From the NCBI RefSeq assembly GCF_000701905.1, contig NZ_JNKC01000008.1, forward strand, positions 1 to 64,000: DNA of 64,000 bases. Direction: 5' to 3'. Positions 6,893-16,086 of the stretch are shown piece after piece; the first letter of the stretch is position 1, and every line of letters starts with the position of its first letter. The notes below the pieces were generated by a model, which had not been told where the DNA came from, searched no databases, and saw nothing but the letters and a program-made list of their open reading frames with translations. A program made the translations under genes and the position numbers. The stretch comes from Proteiniclasticum ruminis DSM 24773 (GTDB taxonomy: Bacteria > Bacillota > Clostridia > Clostridiales > Clostridiaceae).

Positions 6893-8869
6893 ATGTTCAA
6901 AAAGAAATGTATGGCAGCAGTGCTCCTGATGCTCCTCCTCATCAGCGGTGGCTGTGGAGCGAAAGAGGAGGAGGTTCCTGAAACACCATCGGCTGGATCT
7001 GAAAAGCTTTATACCGCAGGAGAATATACAGCAACGGGTGAAGGAAACTACGGGGAAATTCCAGTAACCATGACATTCAGTGAGACAGAAATTCTGTCTA
7101 TTGTTGTCGGAGATAACGAAGAAACGCCAGATATTGCAAAACCTGTATTTGAAAAGATTCCTGAGGAAATCTTGAAGGGCCAGACTCTTCATGTGGATGT
7201 CATTGCGGGAGCAACCAATTCCAGTAAAGGTCTTCTGGCTGCCATTGAAGCTTGCATTCTAAAAGCAGGCGGAGATGTAGAAAAACTCAAGAATAAAGTG
7301 GTCGAGCAAGGAAAGAAAGAACCAATAGAAAAGACAGTGGATGTTGTCATTATTGGCGGTGGCGGAGCAGGCGCAGCAGCCGCTGCCTCAGCAGCTGAGA
7401 ATGGAGCTTCTGTGATTCTAGTGGAAAAAGGTTCCTCACTAGGTGGAAATACTGTTCGTGCAGGCGGTGCCTATAATGCGGTAGATGAAGAAAGACAATC
7501 TGCCGTGGACATGAACGATGCACTGATCAATGATCTGAAAGCGATTCTAGAAGTGGATGAAAACACATTTGGTGATTTCAAAGATACAGTCGTAACACTG
7601 AAAGGTCAGATTGAGAAGTATTTTGAAGACGGGGATACCACAAAGCTTTTTGACTCTGAAGAACTTCATATGTATCAGATCTACATCGGTGGAAAGCGTA
7701 CAGATAAGAACGGTGAAGAAATCACAAGCAATCTGTCCCTGGCAAAGAAGCTGACGAGTCAAGCGCTGGATGCGCTCAATTGGCTGGTGTCCAAAGACTC
7801 TACTTTAAAAATCAACGACAGCATCGGAACTGTACTTGGAGCCATGTGGCCAAGAACCCACGGACTCTCAGCTAGTGTTGGGGTGGGCTTTATAAACCCT
7901 CTAGCAGAGGATGCGAAGAAGAATGGCGCTGAGTTCATGCTGGAAACAAAAGCAGAAGAGCTGATCATCGAAAATGGACGTGTCTCTGGGGTGAAAGCGG
8001 TAAAAACAGATGGCACGGAAGTGACATTACATGCGACGAAAGGTGTCATCATGGCTACTGGCGGATTTGGTGCCAATGCAAAGATGGTTGCACAGTACAA
8101 TACCTACTGGCCTACTATTCCTGAAGATATGAAGAGCACCAATACTTCTAATGCCCAAGGCGATGGCATCAATATGGGTATTGAAGCGGGAGCAGACCTT
8201 GTGGGGATGGGATTTGCACAGCTGATGCCAAGCTCACATCCTGAAACAGGAGCTCTTTCCGGTGGTGTGTGGGGAAGTGCAGAATCTCAGGTTTTCATCA
8301 ATAAAGAAGGAAAGAGATTTGTCAATGAATACGCAGAAAGAGACGTGCTGGCCAGCGCTGCGCTGAAGCAGACAGACAGCCTCTTCTATATCATCTGCGA
8401 TCAGGTCACCGCAGGAAATCCACAGCCTGGAGATAAGAACGGCTGGGGAGATGTCATTGATGATCTGGTGGCTACTAAGAGCATCTACCGGGCAGGTACT
8501 TTGGAAGAACTTGCAGAGCAGATGGGTATTCCTGCAGATGTATTTGTCTCTGAAATCGAGAAGTACAATACCTTTATTGATGATCAGAAGGATCCAGAGT
8601 TTGGAAAAACCAATTTTGGTACAAAGATCCTGGAAGCGCCTTTCTATGCAACACCTCGTTCTCCATCGCTCCACCATACCATGGGTGGTCTAGCAATCAA
8701 TGACGAAGCTCAAGTGCTGGATAAAAACGGAGCAGCTATTCCTGGCTTCTATGCAGCAGGAGAAGTCACCGGCGGTATCCATGCTGGTAACAGACTGGGT
8801 GGAAATGCACTGACGGACATTCTGGTCTTTGGAAGAATCGCTGGCAAGAATGCGGCAGAAGGAAAATAA
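6893..8869 (+). CDS. Secreted FMN-binding/FAD-dependent reductase (fumarate/urocanate reductase-like)
   Basis: A 658-residue lipoprotein. Residues 1-20 are a lipoprotein signal ending LLLISGGC. Residues ~40-135 form an FMN-binding domain with the flavin-attachment motif IAGATNSS, the type covalently flavinylated by ApbE. Residues ~150-658 form the FAD-binding fumarate reductase/succinate dehydrogenase flavoprotein domain (VVIIGGGGAGAAAAASAAE, LVEKGSSLGGNT, and a C-terminal NRLGGNALTDILVFGRIAG). Related proteins reduce organic electron acceptors such as fumarate or urocanate at the outer face of the membrane. The start at ATG 6893 follows AAAGGGGAAAAGG and fits the signal peptide. Acceptor unknown; likely induced through the MerR-type promoter. 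Confidence 0.88.
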   Translation: MFKKKCMAAVLLMLLLISGGCGAKEEEVPETPSAGSEKLYTAGEYTATGEGNYGEIPVTMTFSETEILSIVVGDNEETPDIAKPVFEKIPEEILKGQTLHVDVIAGATNSSKGLLAAIEACILKAGGDVEKLKNKVVEQGKKEPIEKTVDVVIIGGGGAGAAAAASAAENGASVILVEKGSSLGGNTVRAGGAYNAVDEERQSAVDMNDALINDLKAILEVDENTFGDFKDTVVTLKGQIEKYFEDGDTTKLFDSEELHMYQIYIGGKRTDKNGEEITSNLSLAKKLTSQALDALNWLVSKDSTLKINDSIGTVLGAMWPRTHGLSASVGVGFINPLAEDAKKNGAEFMLETKAEELIIENGRVSGVKAVKTDGTEVTLHATKGVIMATGGFGANAKMVAQYNTYWPTIPEDMKSTNTSNAQGDGINMGIEAGADLVGMGFAQLMPSSHPETGALSGGVWGSAESQVFINKEGKRFVNEYAERDVLASAALKQTDSLFYIICDQVTAGNPQPGDKNGWGDVIDDLVATKSIYRAGTLEELAEQMGIPADVFVSEIEKYNTFIDDQKDPEFGKTNFGTKILEAPFYATPRSPSLHHTMGGLAINDEAQVLDKNGAAIPGFYAAGEVTGGIHAGNRLGGNALTDILVFGRIAGKNAAEGK

Positions 8870-8887
8870 GGATATACAGCAATTAAG

Positions 8888-8913
8888 AAAGCGGCGATTA
8901 TAGCCGCTTTTTT
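8888..8913 (+). terminator. Terminator of the flavoprotein gene
   Basis: AAAGCGGC (8888-8895) and GCCGCTTT (8903-8910) around a 7-base loop, then more T residues. Confidence 0.88.
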
Positions 8914-9075
8914 GATTCTAGAGCATAAATTAAGTACCTAAGAAAGGTCCATTTGAAATCCTGTGTTTTTAAAAATTGCTGAAATAACTGAAAAGATCAG
9001 CAAACCGCCTTGAAACCTTGCAGAATGAAGCTAGAAAGGCTACATTAAAAGAAAAGAACTTGGAGGACAGATGAA

Positions 9076-10605
9076 ATGCAGCTACTTAAGAAAATCAACT
9101 ACAGAATCGCCCTCATTGCACTCATCATTGTGGTGCAGCTTTTATGGGGAACTCTCTTTCTCATGGACTTTGTGGGAAATCGGGAGTGGATCAGTGTCAT
9201 GCTTTCCATCCTCAGTCTTATGGTGGTCTTGTTCCTGAATATGAAAGAGGAGAATGCTTCCTATAAAATTGGGTGGATCATTCTCATTATGACACTTCCA
9301 GTTTTTGGCGGACTGTTCTATCTTCTTTTTGGCAACAAGAGGCCTTCAGGATTCATGAGACTCAGGCTTCTAAGATCCCATGAAAGAATCCACCCGCTGC
9401 TTCCAAAGAGCAAGGAAGTGTTGGATAAACTGAAAAAAGAAGATGACAGGGCTCATGGCACAGCCAAATATGTGGCCAAGAAAAATGACTTCCCATTATA
9501 TGAAAAAACCGATGTGAAGTACTATCCTGTGGGGGAAGAAATGTTCTCTGATATGATCAAAGTCATGGAGAAGGCAAAACACTTCATATACCTGGAGTAT
9601 TTTATCGTGGAAGAAGGTCTCATGTGGAACCGGATGCTGGAAGTTCTATCCGGAAAAGTGAAGGAAGGGGTGGATGTCCGCATGATTTACGACGATGTGG
9701 GATCCATGTTTCTTCTGCCCAATGACTTCGTCAAAAAAGTGGAGGCTGCTGGCATCAAGTGCATGGCATTCAACCGGTTCCGCCCCATTCTCTCAGTGGT
9801 GATGAACCATCGGAACCACAGGAAGATCCTGGTGGTGGACGGTCATACAGCGTTTACCGGAGGAATCAACCTGGCGGATGAGTATATCAATGAAAAGATG
9901 CGGTTCGGACACTGGAAAGATACTGGAATCAGGCTTAAAGGAGAAGCAGTGAAAGGCTTTACCCTGATGTTTCTTGAGATGTGGAATGCGTTCCGTAGTG
10001 ATGCAGTGGACCCCCTGGCACTGCCAGAGGTCTTGTATGATCCGTCATCATTCACTGCCAAGGGCTATGTGCAGCCTTTCTCGGATTCTCCACTGGATGA
10101 TGAACCCCTTGGAGAGAATATCTATATTGAAATACTGTCTCAAGCCAGAGACTATGTCTATATATTCACTCCTTATCTCATCATAGACAATGAGCTGCAG
10201 TCCGCCCTTTGCCTTGCGGCGAAACGCGGGGTGGATGTAAGAATTGTTACCCCTGGGATTCCTGATAAGAAGCTGGTCTTTCGGATCACCAGGTCCAATT
10301 ACATGCCTCTCCTGAAGGCTGGGGTCCGGATCTATGAGTACACCCCAGGATTCATACACGCTAAGAGCTATGTCAGCGACGATGACATTGGGGTGGTAGG
10401 TACCATCAACATGGACTATAGAAGTCTGTATCTTCATTTTGAATGCGGTGCCCTCCTCTATGGACATGAGGTGCTGAAGGATCTAAAGAAAGATGCACTT
10501 GAGACCTTTCATGTGAGTAAAGAGATTAAAAAAGGGGACCTGAAGGAAACGCTCCCTGCCAGAATCTTTGATGCTCTCTTGCGGCTCTTTGCCATACTGT
10601 TCTGA
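9076..10605 (+). CDS. cls: Cardiolipin synthase
   Basis: A 509-residue phospholipase D-family synthase. Two or three N-terminal membrane helices (about residues 8-30, 38-56, 64-85) are followed by two PLD domains with HKD motifs: HRNHRKILVVDG (~235-247) and HAKSYVSDDDIGVVGTIN (~424-442), both with complete His, Lys and Asp. Length and architecture match bacterial ClsA-type enzymes, which join two phosphatidylglycerol molecules into cardiolipin and glycerol. GGAGG lies ten bases before the ATG. It is a single gene ending at a shared terminator. Confidence 0.93.
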   Translation: MQLLKKINYRIALIALIIVVQLLWGTLFLMDFVGNREWISVMLSILSLMVVLFLNMKEENASYKIGWIILIMTLPVFGGLFYLLFGNKRPSGFMRLRLLRSHERIHPLLPKSKEVLDKLKKEDDRAHGTAKYVAKKNDFPLYEKTDVKYYPVGEEMFSDMIKVMEKAKHFIYLEYFIVEEGLMWNRMLEVLSGKVKEGVDVRMIYDDVGSMFLLPNDFVKKVEAAGIKCMAFNRFRPILSVVMNHRNHRKILVVDGHTAFTGGINLADEYINEKMRFGHWKDTGIRLKGEAVKGFTLMFLEMWNAFRSDAVDPLALPEVLYDPSSFTAKGYVQPFSDSPLDDEPLGENIYIEILSQARDYVYIFTPYLIIDNELQSALCLAAKRGVDVRIVTPGIPDKKLVFRITRSNYMPLLKAGVRIYEYTPGFIHAKSYVSDDDIGVVGTINMDYRSLYLHFECGALLYGHEVLKDLKKDALETFHVSKEIKKGDLKETLPARIFDALLRLFAILF

Positions 10606-10699
10606 TGATGTTCACCACGGGACTGCCAGGTTCCTTCATATGATACTGAAGTAGAGGAAAGTGTCTCATTCCCCACGATGGCGTAATCCGGAGGAGATA

Positions 10700-10752
10700 A
10701 AAAAGACGAAAAGGAGTGAACCCTTTAAAGGAACGCTCCTTTTCGTCTTTTT
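10700..10752. terminator. Bidirectional terminator between cls and the dehydrogenase gene
   Basis: A perfect 15-bp stem, AAAGACGAAAAGGAG (10702-10716) and CTCCTTTTCGTCTTT (10736-10750), with T-tracts on both strands, between convergent genes. Confidence 0.9.
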
Positions 10753-10754
10753 CG

Positions 10755-11738
10755 TCACTCGATGATCTTCACAAGAATCTTTCCACGAACATGTCTAGTG
10801 GTCAGTTCCCGGAGTCCTTCCTTCAATGCGCTGAAAGGGAGGATCTTGGAGATCATAGGATCCACTTTTCCTGAAACTGTGAGGGCTGCAAGTTCTTCTG
10901 CCATGACCCGGAGGTCTTTTCTTTGCAGGTCATTTTTCGAGCTGTGGGCTCCGCCTAGGGCCAGGCTGTGGATAGAGACAGCTTTTCTGTAAGGGTTAAA
11001 ACCCGTGAGATCCGGAAGATCCACAATGGAAATGAGATGACCGTTATAGGCAAGCCTATTGAGATCCTCTTCGGCGGATTCTTTACTCACCGTATTAAGG
11101 ATAAGGTCAGCCCCAAGGGATCTGGTGAGGGTCATGACCCGTTCTGTGACATCCTCACTTTTGTAGTCGATGACTTCGTCAGCGCCAAGACCCTTCACAT
11201 AGGATTCATTCTCCTTGGAGCAGGTGGTGATGACGTTGAGACCCAGGCTTTTCGCGATCTGTAGGGCGAAGCCGCCAACCCCGCCTGCACCTCCATGGAT
11301 GAGCACCCAGTTCATAGGGGCTGTGTTTACTTTTCTAGTGAGGGCCTGATAGGCGGTAAGACCTGCGCAGGGAAGTGCAGCGGCGGCAGAAAAGTCCATA
11401 CCATCAGGAATCTTTGCCGCAGTTAAGGCTGTGGTCACAGCGTATTCTGCAAAAACGCCCGGTTTACTGAGGTCTCCATGATAAAAGACCCGGTCTCCAA
11501 CCTTGAAGTCATGGACTTCCTCTCCCACAGCTTCCACTTCTCCGGCTCCATCCAGACCTGGCACAAAGGGATACACCCACTTATTATGTCCTCCTGAAAG
11601 AACTTTATAGTCCACAGGATTCAGTCCTGCCACATGGATTTTCACAAGGATCTCCCCTTTTTTTGGTTCAGGTTTTGGCAGGTCCATGAGGGTCAGATTC
11701 TCAAAAGAGCCTGGACTTTCTATTGCATATGCTTTCAT
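10755..11738 (-). CDS. Zinc-type alcohol dehydrogenase / quinone oxidoreductase-like protein
   Basis: A 327-residue medium-chain dehydrogenase/reductase starting MKAYAIESPG, with GAGGTGG six bases upstream; a longer in-frame start at 11780 lacks support. The N-terminal GroES-like domain (1-120) contains the AGLNPVDYKV block typical of the quinone oxidoreductase branch without the catalytic zinc cysteines. The NADP(H)-binding Rossmann fold has the GGAGGVGGFALQIAKSLG motif (~145-165). It probably reduces quinones or activated alkenes with NADPH. Single gene. Confidence 0.85.
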   Translation of the reverse strand: MKAYAIESPGSFENLTLMDLPKPEPKKGEILVKIHVAGLNPVDYKVLSGGHNKWVYPFVPGLDGAGEVEAVGEEVHDFKVGDRVFYHGDLSKPGVFAEYAVTTALTAAKIPDGMDFSAAAALPCAGLTAYQALTRKVNTAPMNWVLIHGGAGGVGGFALQIAKSLGLNVITTCSKENESYVKGLGADEVIDYKSEDVTERVMTLTRSLGADLILNTVSKESAEEDLNRLAYNGHLISIVDLPDLTGFNPYRKAVSIHSLALGGAHSSKNDLQRKDLRVMAEELAALTVSGKVDPMISKILPFSALKEGLRELTTRHVRGKILVKIIE

Positions 11739-11890
11739 TATATCCACCTCGATCTTTTCATTGTGCCATAGGGATGACACACTACAATTCTACAATGACA
11801 CTATGAAGCGGAGAAGAAGAACTGGTGAAATTTTTTTAGATTCCCATGGATTGCGTCAGTTATTCGTAACTTCCATACAAAATCTTTGCT

Positions 11891-12346
11891 ATGATAAAAA
11901 GAAAAGAGATGACTGGCGGGCTGGTCATTATTGAAGGACCGGTGAATGATGGAAACAGCGCTCTGGACTATAATGGGACCTTCACTGTATCAGGAGGTAC
12001 GTTGCTTGCACTGAGATCCAGCGGTATGGCCATGAATGTCTCAGAGACCTCTACTCTAGGAGCCTTTCTCTTAAATGGGGAAGAAGTGGTTGCGGGTGAA
12101 ACCCTGGTCATCAAGACATCCTCAGGAGAAGAGCTGTTATCTTATACTACTGAGAAAAACAGTGCTTCTCTCCTGTTCTCCTCAGAAGACCTGAAACAAG
12201 GAGAAACCTATACGGTTTATGCTGAAGGGAATGAGCTGAGTGAAGTGTCTATGACAAGTCTTGTGACAACCATGGGGGCTTCTGGTATGACACCTGGTGG
12301 CGGCAATAACCCAGGAGGAGGAAAGATTCCGGGGGGTAGACCTTAA
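11891..12346 (+). pseudogene. Cthe_2159-type carbohydrate-binding protein, C-terminal remnant
   Basis: The 151-residue frame matches only the C-terminal end of the Cthe_2159 (formerly DUF4353) family: the last beta-helix turns (VIIEGPVNDGNSALDYNG, FTVSGGTLLALRSSGMA), a region ending LKQGETYTVYAEGNE, and the usual glycine-proline-rich tail (PGGGNNPGGGKIPGG). Full-length secreted members are several hundred residues with a signal peptide. Here both signal and most of the helix are missing, and upstream DNA shows no continuation. It is a decayed gene; translation from the ATG at 11891 is doubtful. Confidence 0.75.
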
Positions 12347-12355
12347 GAAAACAGA

Positions 12356-12403
12356 GCAAAGGACTGCGCAGACAATGATTTGCACAGCCCTTTGCTTCTT
12401 CTT
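12356..12403 (+). terminator. Terminator after the Cthe_2159 remnant
   Basis: GCAAAGGACTG (12356-12366) pairs with CAGCCCTTTGC (12385-12395) with one mismatch, followed by a T-rich run. Confidence 0.75.
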
Positions 12404-12514
12404 TTTGATGATTATGAAGAAAGTCATGAATCTTTCAGAAAAAACTTGGACTTTTCTAGACTTCCATGGAGATAATAGAAGAAAGTGTAATAATGCAAGG
12501 TGTGAGGTGCGAAA

Positions 12515-13228
12515 ATGGAAGAAAAACTGAAACAGGTCGTGGGCGTTCTTTTACTATGTACGTTGATATTCATCCTCTGGATGTTTTTTGGAGGACCTTT
12601 TGATACTTATTATCTTCTTTGGAATCTTTTCCTCGCGTGGATTCCCCTCGGAATGGCACTGCTTCTAATTCGTGAGAGGAAGAAAGAGCCATCCGGACCC
12701 CGGTCCTTGTTAAAAGGACTCTGGGCGGCGTTATGGCTTTTCTTCTTTGCCAATGCGGTCTATGTGATTACGGATTTTATCCATCTCAGTCAGGATGTTT
12801 TTTATTATCCGAACCCGTCCTATGAGCCTTATTCCGGGGCAGAACGTATTCTCTACAGCATGGAGAAACTGCCCTGGAACAATTTTTTCTCCATTTCCTA
12901 TGCGGTGTTTCTTGGATGTGCTCTCAGTGCCCTTTCCTTATACCTTCTGCATCGGGAGCTAAGAAGGACAAAGGGAAACCTCAAAGCTTGGGGGATGGTT
13001 GTAGCTGTCCATCTTCTTAGTGGCTATGCCATCTATCTTGGCAGGTTCATCCGCTTCAACTCCTGGGATGCGGTGCTTCGGCCAGTGCATCTTCTCCGGT
13101 TTGTTGTGGGGAGTTTTGATAAACAAGCACTTTCTTTCAGCCTTCAGTTTTTCCTCTTGTCTCTTTTTATTTATCTGATGTTTTATCTCTTTGCAGATCT
13201 TGGGAATAGTGAAGGAAAAGCAAAGTAG
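12515..13228 (+). CDS. DUF1361 multi-pass membrane protein
   Basis: A 237-residue protein of about six membrane helices. Family marks are FFANAVYVITDFIHL (the usual PNAPYLITDLxHL block) and YLGRFIRFNSWD near residue ~170, diagnostic of DUF1361. A GAGGTG ribosome site precedes ATG 12515. Function of the family is unknown. It is not closely linked to its neighbours; no clear terminator follows. Confidence 0.8.
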   Translation: MEEKLKQVVGVLLLCTLIFILWMFFGGPFDTYYLLWNLFLAWIPLGMALLLIRERKKEPSGPRSLLKGLWAALWLFFFANAVYVITDFIHLSQDVFYYPNPSYEPYSGAERILYSMEKLPWNNFFSISYAVFLGCALSALSLYLLHRELRRTKGNLKAWGMVVAVHLLSGYAIYLGRFIRFNSWDAVLRPVHLLRFVVGSFDKQALSFSLQFFLLSLFIYLMFYLFADLGNSEGKAK

Positions 13229-13543
13229 CTCTGTTTTTCTCTGTTTGAAGATTGGAGAAACAAGCTGCTGCATAGAAGAGTATCCTGGTGATCTTAAGGG
13301 AGTGTCATCTGTCCGTACTGGGACTGTTTTCATCACTCATCTGTCATGATGAAATTTAATTCTAATATAATGGGAAAAAAACCAAATCGTTAATAAAAGG
13401 TTTACATTCATCTGTTGAATCCATTCGTTTTTTGCTCAATAATAGAGATATGAGGATTCTTTGAGATTCAAATATGTTTCTTGAATGTAGGAAGTATTAT
13501 GCATTTTAAAGAGCTTTAATATCGTATAAAAGGAGAATGAGTA
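13229..13543 (+). promoter_or_regulatory. Gene-free stretch with probable dha operon promoter
   Basis: No gene is seen here. TGTCAT (13342-13347) and TATAAT (13366-13371), 18 bases apart, are a plausible promoter that would give a leader of about 165 bases before dhaK. The leader holds TTTGAGATTCAAA-like short inverted repeats at about 13460-13475, but no recognised riboswitch or catabolite-repression (cre) site. Confidence 0.4.
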
Positions 13544-14536
13544 ATGAGAAGACTGATCAATGATCCTTATGATGTGGTGGAGGAAATGCTGTCTGGTTAC
13601 GTGAAGACACACAGCGACTATGTAAAACTTCTGGAGCATGACGGAAGAGTGGTTGTCACTACAAATCCTGTACCTGGAAAAGTCGGTGTCATCATTGGTG
13701 GCGGCTCAGGACACGAACCTCTATTTTTGGGCTATGTAGGAAAAAACTTTGCAGATGCTGCTGTCATCGGCAACATCAATACTTCTCCCTCACCAGAACC
13801 TTGTTATAACGCTGTAAAAGCAGTAGATCAGGGCAAAGGCTGTATTTATCTTTATGGAAACTATGCAGGAGACGTGATGAACTTTGATATGGGTGCTGAA
13901 ATGGCAGCCGACGATGGTATCCGTGTGGAGACAGTTCTTGTGACAGATGACGTGGTTTCTTCTGAAAATATTGAAGACAGAAGAGGAATCGCTGGAGACC
14001 TTTTTGTGTTCAAGGCTGCTGCTGCCGCTGCTGCCAAGGGTATGGACCTGGATGAAGTAGTTGCGGCTGCAAAGAAATGTAATGACAATACCCGTTCCAT
14101 GGGTGTTGCACTGTCTTCCTCCACCATTCCAGTAAAGGGTGGCACCATTTTTGATATGGAAGATGGAGATATGGAAATCGGTATGGGTATTCACGGTGAG
14201 CCTGGAGTACGTCGTGGTAAGATCGAACCTGCGGATCAGGTTGTAGATGAAATCATGGAACATATTCTAAAGGATTTCCCGCTTTCTGAAGGCGATGAAG
14301 TGTACACACTGGTGAATGGTCTTGGCGGCTTGCCTTTGATGGACCAGTATATCATTCATAACCATCTGGAAGAAGTGCTGAGAGAAAAGGGTGTTAAAAT
14401 CTACAAATCACTCGTAGGAAACTATGCGACTTCTATGGATATGATCGGTATGGGCATCACCATTGTCAAGGTGGACGAGGAGCTGAAGGAGCTTCTGGAT
14501 TATCCAGTGGATACTCCTTATATGAGCATCAGATAA
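13544..14536 (+). CDS. dhaK: Dihydroxyacetone kinase, DhaK subunit (possibly an erythrulose kinase)
   Basis: A 330-residue substrate-binding subunit. GGGSGHEPLFLGYVG near residue 55 and GIHGEPGVRR near 220 are the DhaK signatures; the His in GIHGEPG forms the covalent hemiaminal with the ketose. It is followed by dhaL, a triose-phosphate-isomerase-like gene and an rpiB-like gene. No dhaM (PTS phosphoryl donor) is present. In characterised tetrose pathways DhaK homologues next to such isomerases act on D- or L-erythrulose, so that substrate should be considered alongside dihydroxyacetone. RBS AAAGGAG. Confidence 0.9.
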   Translation: MRRLINDPYDVVEEMLSGYVKTHSDYVKLLEHDGRVVVTTNPVPGKVGVIIGGGSGHEPLFLGYVGKNFADAAVIGNINTSPSPEPCYNAVKAVDQGKGCIYLYGNYAGDVMNFDMGAEMAADDGIRVETVLVTDDVVSSENIEDRRGIAGDLFVFKAAAAAAAKGMDLDEVVAAAKKCNDNTRSMGVALSSSTIPVKGGTIFDMEDGDMEIGMGIHGEPGVRRGKIEPADQVVDEIMEHILKDFPLSEGDEVYTLVNGLGGLPLMDQYIIHNHLEEVLREKGVKIYKSLVGNYATSMDMIGMGITIVKVDEELKELLDYPVDTPYMSIR

Positions 14537-14553
14537 TATACATCTCTACTTGA

Positions 14554-14600
14554 GGATATCCGCAGAAAAAGAGGTCTTGGCCTTTTTTGAGCGGATATCC
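14554..14600 (+). repeat. Perfect 10-bp inverted repeat between dhaK and dhaL
   Basis: GGATATCCGC (14554-14563) and GCGGATATCC (14591-14600) enclose a 27-base loop containing a run of six T. It could be a partial terminator or an mRNA processing/stability element setting DhaK and DhaL ratios. Confidence 0.6.
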
Positions 14601-14659
14601 TTCCATTTCAAAAGAAGATAATAATCCCGGAACCAAAGGTTCTGGCCGGAGGAAATAGT

Positions 14660-15301
14660 ATGGTATATAACAAGGAATTTTTTAAAAACTTTATTCTGCG
14701 TCTCATCCCCATGTTTGAGGAGCATCGGGACTATCTGTCAAAGCTGGACTCGGATATCGGAGATGGAGACCATGGAATCAACATGTCCATCGGGTTCCGT
14801 GAGGTGGAGAAGCAGCTGGATAAAATCTATGAGGAAACAGAAGACATCGCTTCTTTTTATAAGAAAGTCGGCATGATCATTCTTGGAAAAGTAGGTGGGG
14901 CTGCAGGTCCCCTTTATGGCAGTCTTTTCATGAAAGCCGGAGACGATGTGAAGGGTAAAAATGAGCTGAGCTTTTCTGAACTTGTAGGATTCATAGACAA
15001 TGGTGTTAAAGCCATTGAAGCGAGAGGAAAAGCTGTAGTAGGAGATAAGACCATGGTAGATGCGCTTCGTCCTGCAGTAGATAAGCTGAAGGAATCAGCA
15101 GAATCTGGAAAGGATGAACTGGAAAGCTTTGAAGCCTTTGTGGAAGAGCTGAAGGCAGGTTCTGACAGAACTATTCCCCTCATCGCAAAGAAGGGAAGAG
15201 CCATGAGACTGGGTGAAAGAGCCATTGGATTCAGAGATCCCGGTTCCTTCTCCTCTTATCTCATTTATCAGGAAATGCTGAAGGAAATGAAGAATGCATA
15301 A
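14660..15301 (+). CDS. dhaL: Dihydroxyacetone kinase, DhaL subunit
   Basis: A 213-residue nucleotide-binding subunit. The SDIGDGDHGINM block (residues ~30-42) supplies the aspartates that bind Mg-ADP; GKVGGAAGPLYGSLF and GDKTMVDALRP are further DhaL signatures. In PTS-type systems DhaL-bound ADP is phosphorylated by DhaM and passes phosphate to the sugar on DhaK. No DhaM is encoded nearby, so it must be elsewhere or the pair works differently. The gene stop overlaps the ribosome site of the next gene, showing tight coupling. Confidence 0.9.
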   Translation: MVYNKEFFKNFILRLIPMFEEHRDYLSKLDSDIGDGDHGINMSIGFREVEKQLDKIYEETEDIASFYKKVGMIILGKVGGAAGPLYGSLFMKAGDDVKGKNELSFSELVGFIDNGVKAIEARGKAVVGDKTMVDALRPAVDKLKESAESGKDELESFEAFVEELKAGSDRTIPLIAKKGRAMRLGERAIGFRDPGSFSSYLIYQEMLKEMKNA

Positions 15302-15311
15302 GGAGAACACC

Positions 15312-16085
15312 ATGAAGAGAAAACCCATCGTGGGCATGAGCCTGAAGATTTACGTGAACCGTATGGAAGAGGCGAAGACCCTGGCAGAGGAGATGAAAAA
15401 GAGACTCGGGCAGATGGAAGATCTGGATCTTTTTCTCATTCCCTCCATGGGGACACTCTATCCGGTGGCAGAGATCCTAAAAGACTCTGCCATACACTAT
15501 GGGGTGCAGAATATTGCGCCCAAAGCCCAAGGTGCCTATACAGGAGAGTTTTCCATTGAGAGTGCGGAAGATCTTTCCTGCTCTTTGGTGGAGCTCGGAC
15601 ATGCCGAGCGTAAAGCTCTTTTCCAGGAGACACCAGACATGATCAATGAGAAGGTGCATCTGACCCTACAATACAATATGTGGCCCATTGTCTGTATCGG
15701 TGAACGGGAAAAGGGAGATGGAAGAAAGGAAGCGCTGAAGGATCAGATTCTTTCTTATCTGAAAGACGTCTCTCCGGAAAGATTCCAAGACCTCATTCTT
15801 GCATATGAACCGGAGTGGGCCATCGGACAGCCGGAGCCTGCAGAGGCTTCTTATGTGCACAAATCCATGGCCCTCATCCGGGAGATTGTCCGGGAGCACT
15901 TTGGTGAGAATGCAAGCTCAGCTGTGCGGCTCATCTATGGCGGGTCTGCAAAGAAAGAGACAGCCATGGAAATTGCAAAGTCAGAAGATGTGGATGGTCT
16001 TTTCATCGGCAGGTTTGGACACGAGATGGACAACCTGGAAGCCATCATAAGGAACGTAAGAGAAGCAAAGAAAGGTGGAGTATAG
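15312..16085 (+). CDS. TIM-barrel isomerase, triose-phosphate isomerase family (candidate L-erythrulose-1-phosphate isomerase)
   Basis: A 257-residue TIM-family protein starting MKRKPIVGMSLKIYVN after AAGGAG. The catalytic Lys12, His97 (LGHAERK) and Glu166 (AYEPEWAIG) are kept, but the first motif reads SLK where ordinary triose-phosphate isomerase has NWK, so the conserved Asn is Ser. Such divergent copies, found beside dhaKL and rpiB homologues, include EryH/LerI, which convert L-erythrulose-1-phosphate to D-erythrulose-4-phosphate. A role as a second triose-phosphate isomerase is the alternative. It ends one base before the next gene. Confidence 0.8.
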   Translation: MKRKPIVGMSLKIYVNRMEEAKTLAEEMKKRLGQMEDLDLFLIPSMGTLYPVAEILKDSAIHYGVQNIAPKAQGAYTGEFSIESAEDLSCSLVELGHAERKALFQETPDMINEKVHLTLQYNMWPIVCIGEREKGDGRKEALKDQILSYLKDVSPERFQDLILAYEPEWAIGQPEPAEASYVHKSMALIREIVREHFGENASSAVRLIYGGSAKKETAMEIAKSEDVDGLFIGRFGHEMDNLEAIIRNVREAKKGGV

Positions 16086-16086
16086 T

